Below, piece by piece: positions 61,166 to 64,000 of a stretch of DNA of 64,000 bases (its first letter is position 1; every line of letters starts with the position of its first letter). The translations under genes were made by a program, and so were the position numbers. The notes beneath the pieces were generated by a model. It made no database searches. It was not told where the DNA came from and saw only the letters and a list, made by a program, of their open reading frames with translations. This DNA is from Paraburkholderia domus (GTDB lineage Bacteria > Pseudomonadota > Gammaproteobacteria > Burkholderiales > Burkholderiaceae). The stretch spans positions 186,001 through 250,000 of the forward strand of contig NZ_CAJNAT010000001.1 in assembly GCF_905220705.1 (NCBI RefSeq), read 5' to 3'.

Positions 61166-62776
61166 ATGTCTGCCCTGTCCGCCCGTGTATCGGCGTCCGA
61201 ACCGGTAAACGCCCCGGCTGCCGATGCGCCGGCTCGCTCCTCACGGCCCGACGAGAACGGCGAGTTGTTGCGACTCACGGGCGTGACCAAGCGCTTCCCG
61301 GGCGTCGTCGCGCTAGACAGCGTCAGTTTCGACTTGCGGCGTGCCGAAGTTCATGCCGTTTGCGGAGAGAACGGCGCGGGCAAATCGACGCTGATGAAAA
61401 TCATCAGCGGCCAGTATCCGCCCGACGATGGCTCCATCATCTACAAGGGCAGCGAATGCCGCTTCGCTTCGTCGCTCGAAGCTCAAGCGGCAGGCATCGC
61501 CATCATTCACCAGGAGCTGAACCTGGTGCCGCACCTGTCGGTGGCTGAGAACATCTTTCTCGCCCGTGAACCGCGCCGTGGTGTATTCGTCGACCGGGCG
61601 CGTCTGCGCGCCGATGCGCAGCGCTGCCTCGACCGGCTCGGTGTCGACATCGCACCGGGAACACTCGTGCGCACGCTCCCGGTCGCGCAACGGCAAATGG
61701 TGGAAATCGCCAAGGCGCTCTCGCTGGACGCCGAAGTGCTGATCATGGATGAGCCGACGTCGTCTCTTACGGAGACGGAAACCTGTCAGCTGTTCAGGAT
61801 CATTCACGAGCTGAAACGCGCCGGCGTCGGAATCATTTATATCTCGCACCGGCTCGATGAAATGACCGAGATCGTCGACCGCGTCACCGTCATGCGCGAC
61901 GGACGCTATGTGTCGACGGATGTGTTCCGCGAAACCACCATCGATAAGGTCGTCGCACGCATGGTCGGCCGTTCGCTCGAAGATAAATTTCCGCCGCGCA
62001 CGTCCGTTCCGACCGGGGAGGTCTTGCTGTCGGTCGATCAATTAACGCGCGCCAATGTCTTCGGACCCGTCAGCTTCGAATTGCGGCGCGGCGAAATCCT
62101 GGGTTTCGCCGGCTTGATGGGCGCGGGCCGAACGGAAGTCGCGCGCGCGATCTTTGGCGCCGATCTACCCGACAGCGGCACGATCAGGCTAGGTCACGAG
62201 ACCCTTGCGATCCGCTCGCCGATCGACGCGATCCGGCGCGGCATTGCGTACCTGTCGGAAGACCGCAAGGCCAACGGCCTGTCGCTCAACATGCCCGTCG
62301 CCAGCAATATCACGCTGGCCAACATGGATGCGGTCTCGAACCGCCTGGGTTTTATACGCTTCGCAACCGAGGCCGCCGTTGCGAAACGCTACGTGGACGC
62401 GCTGGGCATACGCACGCCGAGCGTCAGGCAGATCGCACGCAACCTGTCAGGCGGCAATCAGCAGAAGGTTGTCATCAGCAAGTGGCTGTTTCGCGACTCA
62501 CGGGTGCTGTTCTTCGACGAGCCCACCCGCGGCATCGACGTCGGCGCCAAATTCGCGATCTACGAACTGCTCGACAAGCTGGCGGCGCAAGGCATCGGCG
62601 TGGTCATGATCAGCTCCGAGCTGCCCGAGATTCTCGGCATGACGGATCGCGTGGCCGTTTTTCATGAGGGCGACCTCGTAACGATCCTCGAGACGCGCCA
62701 AACGAGTCAGGAAGAAATCATGCATTACGCCTCGGGACGCAGAGGCGCTTCGGACACCTCGGGAGCTTCGCAATGA
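61166..62776 (+). CDS. Sugar ABC transporter ATPase (RbsA/XylG type, two nucleotide domains)
   Basis: Double-domain ATPase, 536 residues from ATG 61166; a TTG at 61055 gives an arginine-rich extension unlike the family. The first half has Walker A GENGAGKSTLMKI and LSLDAEVLIMDEPTSSLTE. The second has the degenerate FAGLMGAGRTEVARAIFG and NLSGGNQQKVVISKWL with Walker B VLFFDEPTRGIDVGAK. The degenerate second site is normal for RbsA. It overlaps the permease by 4 bp. The cargo is a pentose or similar sugar, not specified by sequence. Confidence 0.93.
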   Translation: MSALSARVSASEPVNAPAADAPARSSRPDENGELLRLTGVTKRFPGVVALDSVSFDLRRAEVHAVCGENGAGKSTLMKIISGQYPPDDGSIIYKGSECRFASSLEAQAAGIAIIHQELNLVPHLSVAENIFLAREPRRGVFVDRARLRADAQRCLDRLGVDIAPGTLVRTLPVAQRQMVEIAKALSLDAEVLIMDEPTSSLTETETCQLFRIIHELKRAGVGIIYISHRLDEMTEIVDRVTVMRDGRYVSTDVFRETTIDKVVARMVGRSLEDKFPPRTSVPTGEVLLSVDQLTRANVFGPVSFELRRGEILGFAGLMGAGRTEVARAIFGADLPDSGTIRLGHETLAIRSPIDAIRRGIAYLSEDRKANGLSLNMPVASNITLANMDAVSNRLGFIRFATEAAVAKRYVDALGIRTPSVRQIARNLSGGNQQKVVISKWLFRDSRVLFFDEPTRGIDVGAKFAIYELLDKLAAQGIGVVMISSELPEILGMTDRVAVFHEGDLVTILETRQTSQEEIMHYASGRRGASDTSGASQ

Positions 62777-63789
62777 GCACGCTTACACGTCCCAGCCGTT
62801 CGCTTGCCAGCGAACGGCGCAAGGATCTGATTCAGAAGTTTGCCGCCTTCGCCAGCCTGATTGTGATGATCCTGGTGTTCTCGTCTACGAGCGAGGCCTT
62901 CCATACCGTCGACAATGCGATGACCGTCGCGCTGCAGGTGACCTCGATTGCCTACCTTGGCGTCGCCGCGACCTGCGTCATCATCACCGGCGGTATCGAC
63001 CTCTCGGTCGGCTCGGTGCTCGCGCTGTCCGGCGTCGTGGCGGCCCTCGCGGTGAAGGCCGGCATGCCGGTCACCGTCGGCATGCTGCTTGGCATCGTCG
63101 TCGGCGCGCTGTGCGGCGCCGTGAACGGTCTGTGTGTGACGCGCATGCGCCTGCCACCGTTTATCGCCACGCTCGGCATGATGCTCGTGGCGCGAGGTGT
63201 GGCACTGCAAATCACCGGCGCACGCCCCGTGTCGGGGCTGGGTGAAGCCTTCGGTGTGCTCGGCAACGGCGCGCTGTTCAGGATCGAGACGATTGGGGCG
63301 GACGGCTTTCCGGACGTGACGTTTCCAGGCATCCCCTACCCCGTGCTCCTGATGATCGTCATCGCGATCGCCGTGTCGATCATGCTAAGCCGCACCACAC
63401 TCGGCAGGCATATTTACGCGGTCGGCTCGAACGCCGAAGCGGCCCGGCTGTCCGGCGTCAATGTCGCGCGCGTGACGATGTTCACGTATGTGCTCTCCGG
63501 CGCGCTTGCAGGCGTCACCGGCTGCGTGCTGATGTCGCGACTGCTCACCGCGCAGCCGAATGAAGGCGTGATGTACGAACTCGACGCGATTGCCAGCGCG
63601 GTGATCGGCGGCACGTCGCTGATGGGCGGCGTCGGCACGATTTCCGGCACGGCGATCGGCGCTTTCGTGATCGGCATTCTGCGTAATGGGTTGAACATGA
63701 ATGGAGTGTCCAGCTTCATTCAGCAAATCATCATCGGCCTGGTGATTCTGGGCACTGTCTGGATCGACCAGCTCCGCAATCGCCGGTGA
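62773..63789 (+). CDS. Sugar ABC transporter permease (RbsC type)
   Basis: Inner-membrane permease of 338 residues; its ATG overlaps the ATPase stop as ATGA. It has about ten helices, with ACVIITGGIDLSVGSVLALSGVVAAL (about 74-99, the conserved GGIDLSVGS loop) and GGTSLMGGVGTISGTAIGAFVIGIL near the C-terminus. It forms the pore of the transporter with the double ATPase and the binding protein that starts at 63871. The type suits ribose, xylose or inositol-like sugars. Confidence 0.93.
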   Translation: MSTLTRPSRSLASERRKDLIQKFAAFASLIVMILVFSSTSEAFHTVDNAMTVALQVTSIAYLGVAATCVIITGGIDLSVGSVLALSGVVAALAVKAGMPVTVGMLLGIVVGALCGAVNGLCVTRMRLPPFIATLGMMLVARGVALQITGARPVSGLGEAFGVLGNGALFRIETIGADGFPDVTFPGIPYPVLLMIVIAIAVSIMLSRTTLGRHIYAVGSNAEAARLSGVNVARVTMFTYVLSGALAGVTGCVLMSRLLTAQPNEGVMYELDAIASAVIGGTSLMGGVGTISGTAIGAFVIGILRNGLNMNGVSSFIQQIIIGLVILGTVWIDQLRNRR

Positions 63790-63870
63790 AATCCATCGGC
63801 GGTTCGGACCGGCTGGTCCGCGCCGCCGAGAAGTCCATGTACGACAACAAATCCTCACAGGAGTAGAGAC

Positions 63871-64000
63871 ATGCGCACATTCCAACTCAGCCTGCTGGCC
63901 GCCACCCTGATGCTGGCCACCGGACTTGCTCGCGCCGCCGGCGGCGAGATCGCGGTTATCGTGAAGACATCGAGTTCCAACTACTGGCAGAACGTCCAGA
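63871..64000 (+). CDS. Sugar-binding periplasmic protein (5' part only)
   Basis: ATG 63871, after CACAGGAGTAGAGAC, begins MRTFQLSLLAATLMLATGLA then RAAGGEIAVIVKTSSSNYWQN, cut off by the window end. The signal peptide ends about residue 23 (LARAAGG), and the beginning IAVIVKTSSSNYWQN is that of the RbsB/periplasmic type 1 family. It is the third gene of the sugar transporter operon. Confidence 0.85.
   Translation, partial: MRTFQLSLLAATLMLATGLARAAGGEIAVIVKTSSSNYWQNVQ

Noticed and set aside
1..64000. CRISPR arrays, tRNA or rRNA genes, complete insertion sequences, phage genes
   Set aside because: No regularly spaced repeats, no cloverleaf or rRNA signatures and no complete transposase or phage structural gene were seen on either strand.

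Overview
The window is GC-rich, densely coded bacterial DNA that most resembles an accessory, catabolic replicon of a Burkholderiaceae member (Paraburkholderia, Caballeronia or Burkholderia). The reasons are two trimeric general porins of the beta-proteobacterial type ending in Phe, many LysR, IclR, PaaX and GntR regulators, ACS-family MFS permeases, Liv-type ABC importers, and no housekeeping RNA genes. The genus is inferred from these families, not proven.

Layout. 1-8 kb: the start of an acyl-CoA ligase, two Crp/Fnr-type regulators around a porin and an azoreductase, a SUI1/YciH protein, and an NADP-dependent reductase divergent from a LysR gene. 8-20.2 kb: a ten-gene leftward operon (flavin reductase, HpaB-type flavin monooxygenase, cupin, frameshifted amidase, periplasmic binding protein, DUF2848 protein, LivG, LivF, LivH, LivM). 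It is headed by a region with MarR-like half-sites, with a stand-alone cysteine desulfurase, a MarR regulator and a SnoaL-like protein beyond it. This looks like an import-and-degrade module for an unknown, probably nitrogen-containing aromatic or heterocyclic compound.

20.6-41.9 kb: a large CoA-dependent catabolic island. A leftward operon (two enoyl-CoA hydratases, acyl-CoA ligase, aldehyde dehydrogenase, GMC oxidoreductase) is divergent from a class III CoA transferase and a second acyl-CoA ligase. Then come a PaaX regulator, a thioesterase, a porin, an MFS permease, a paaX copy killed by a stop codon, a third acyl-CoA ligase, and a P450-alcohol dehydrogenase-aldehyde dehydrogenase-[3Fe-4S] ferredoxin operon. 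Four intergenic regions of this island share one inverted repeat with a constant 23-bp spacer (core CTACAT / ATGTAG). This looks like the operator of an undescribed regulon that ties the island together. The inferred flow is hydroxylation of a hydrocarbon or terpenoid, oxidation to an acid, CoA activation and beta-oxidation-like steps.

42-51.2 kb: a VOC-family protein with a truncated MFS gene, then a leftward operon reading DctA, carboxymuconolactone-decarboxylase-like protein, SDR, amidohydrolase (lactonase type), MFS, SMP-30 lactonase, an orphan ModA-like binding protein and a frameshifted lipoprotein hydrolase, under a divergent LysR gene. 52.5-57.9 kb: an IclR regulator, an MFS permease and a divergent enoyl-CoA hydratase/ADP-forming acyl-CoA synthetase pair, with a perfect 20-bp inverted repeat in the divergent promoter region. 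57.9-60 kb: a scar zone with an IS6-family transposase fragment, a YoaK-like membrane protein and a LysR fragment abutting a cupin fragment. 60-64 kb: a FadR-type GntR regulator and a ribose-type sugar ABC transporter running off the end.

Six genes are broken or truncated: amidase, paaX copy, lipoprotein hydrolase, MFS fragment, LysR fragment and cupin fragment. This fits a fast-changing accessory region, although the two small frameshifts could also be sequencing errors.
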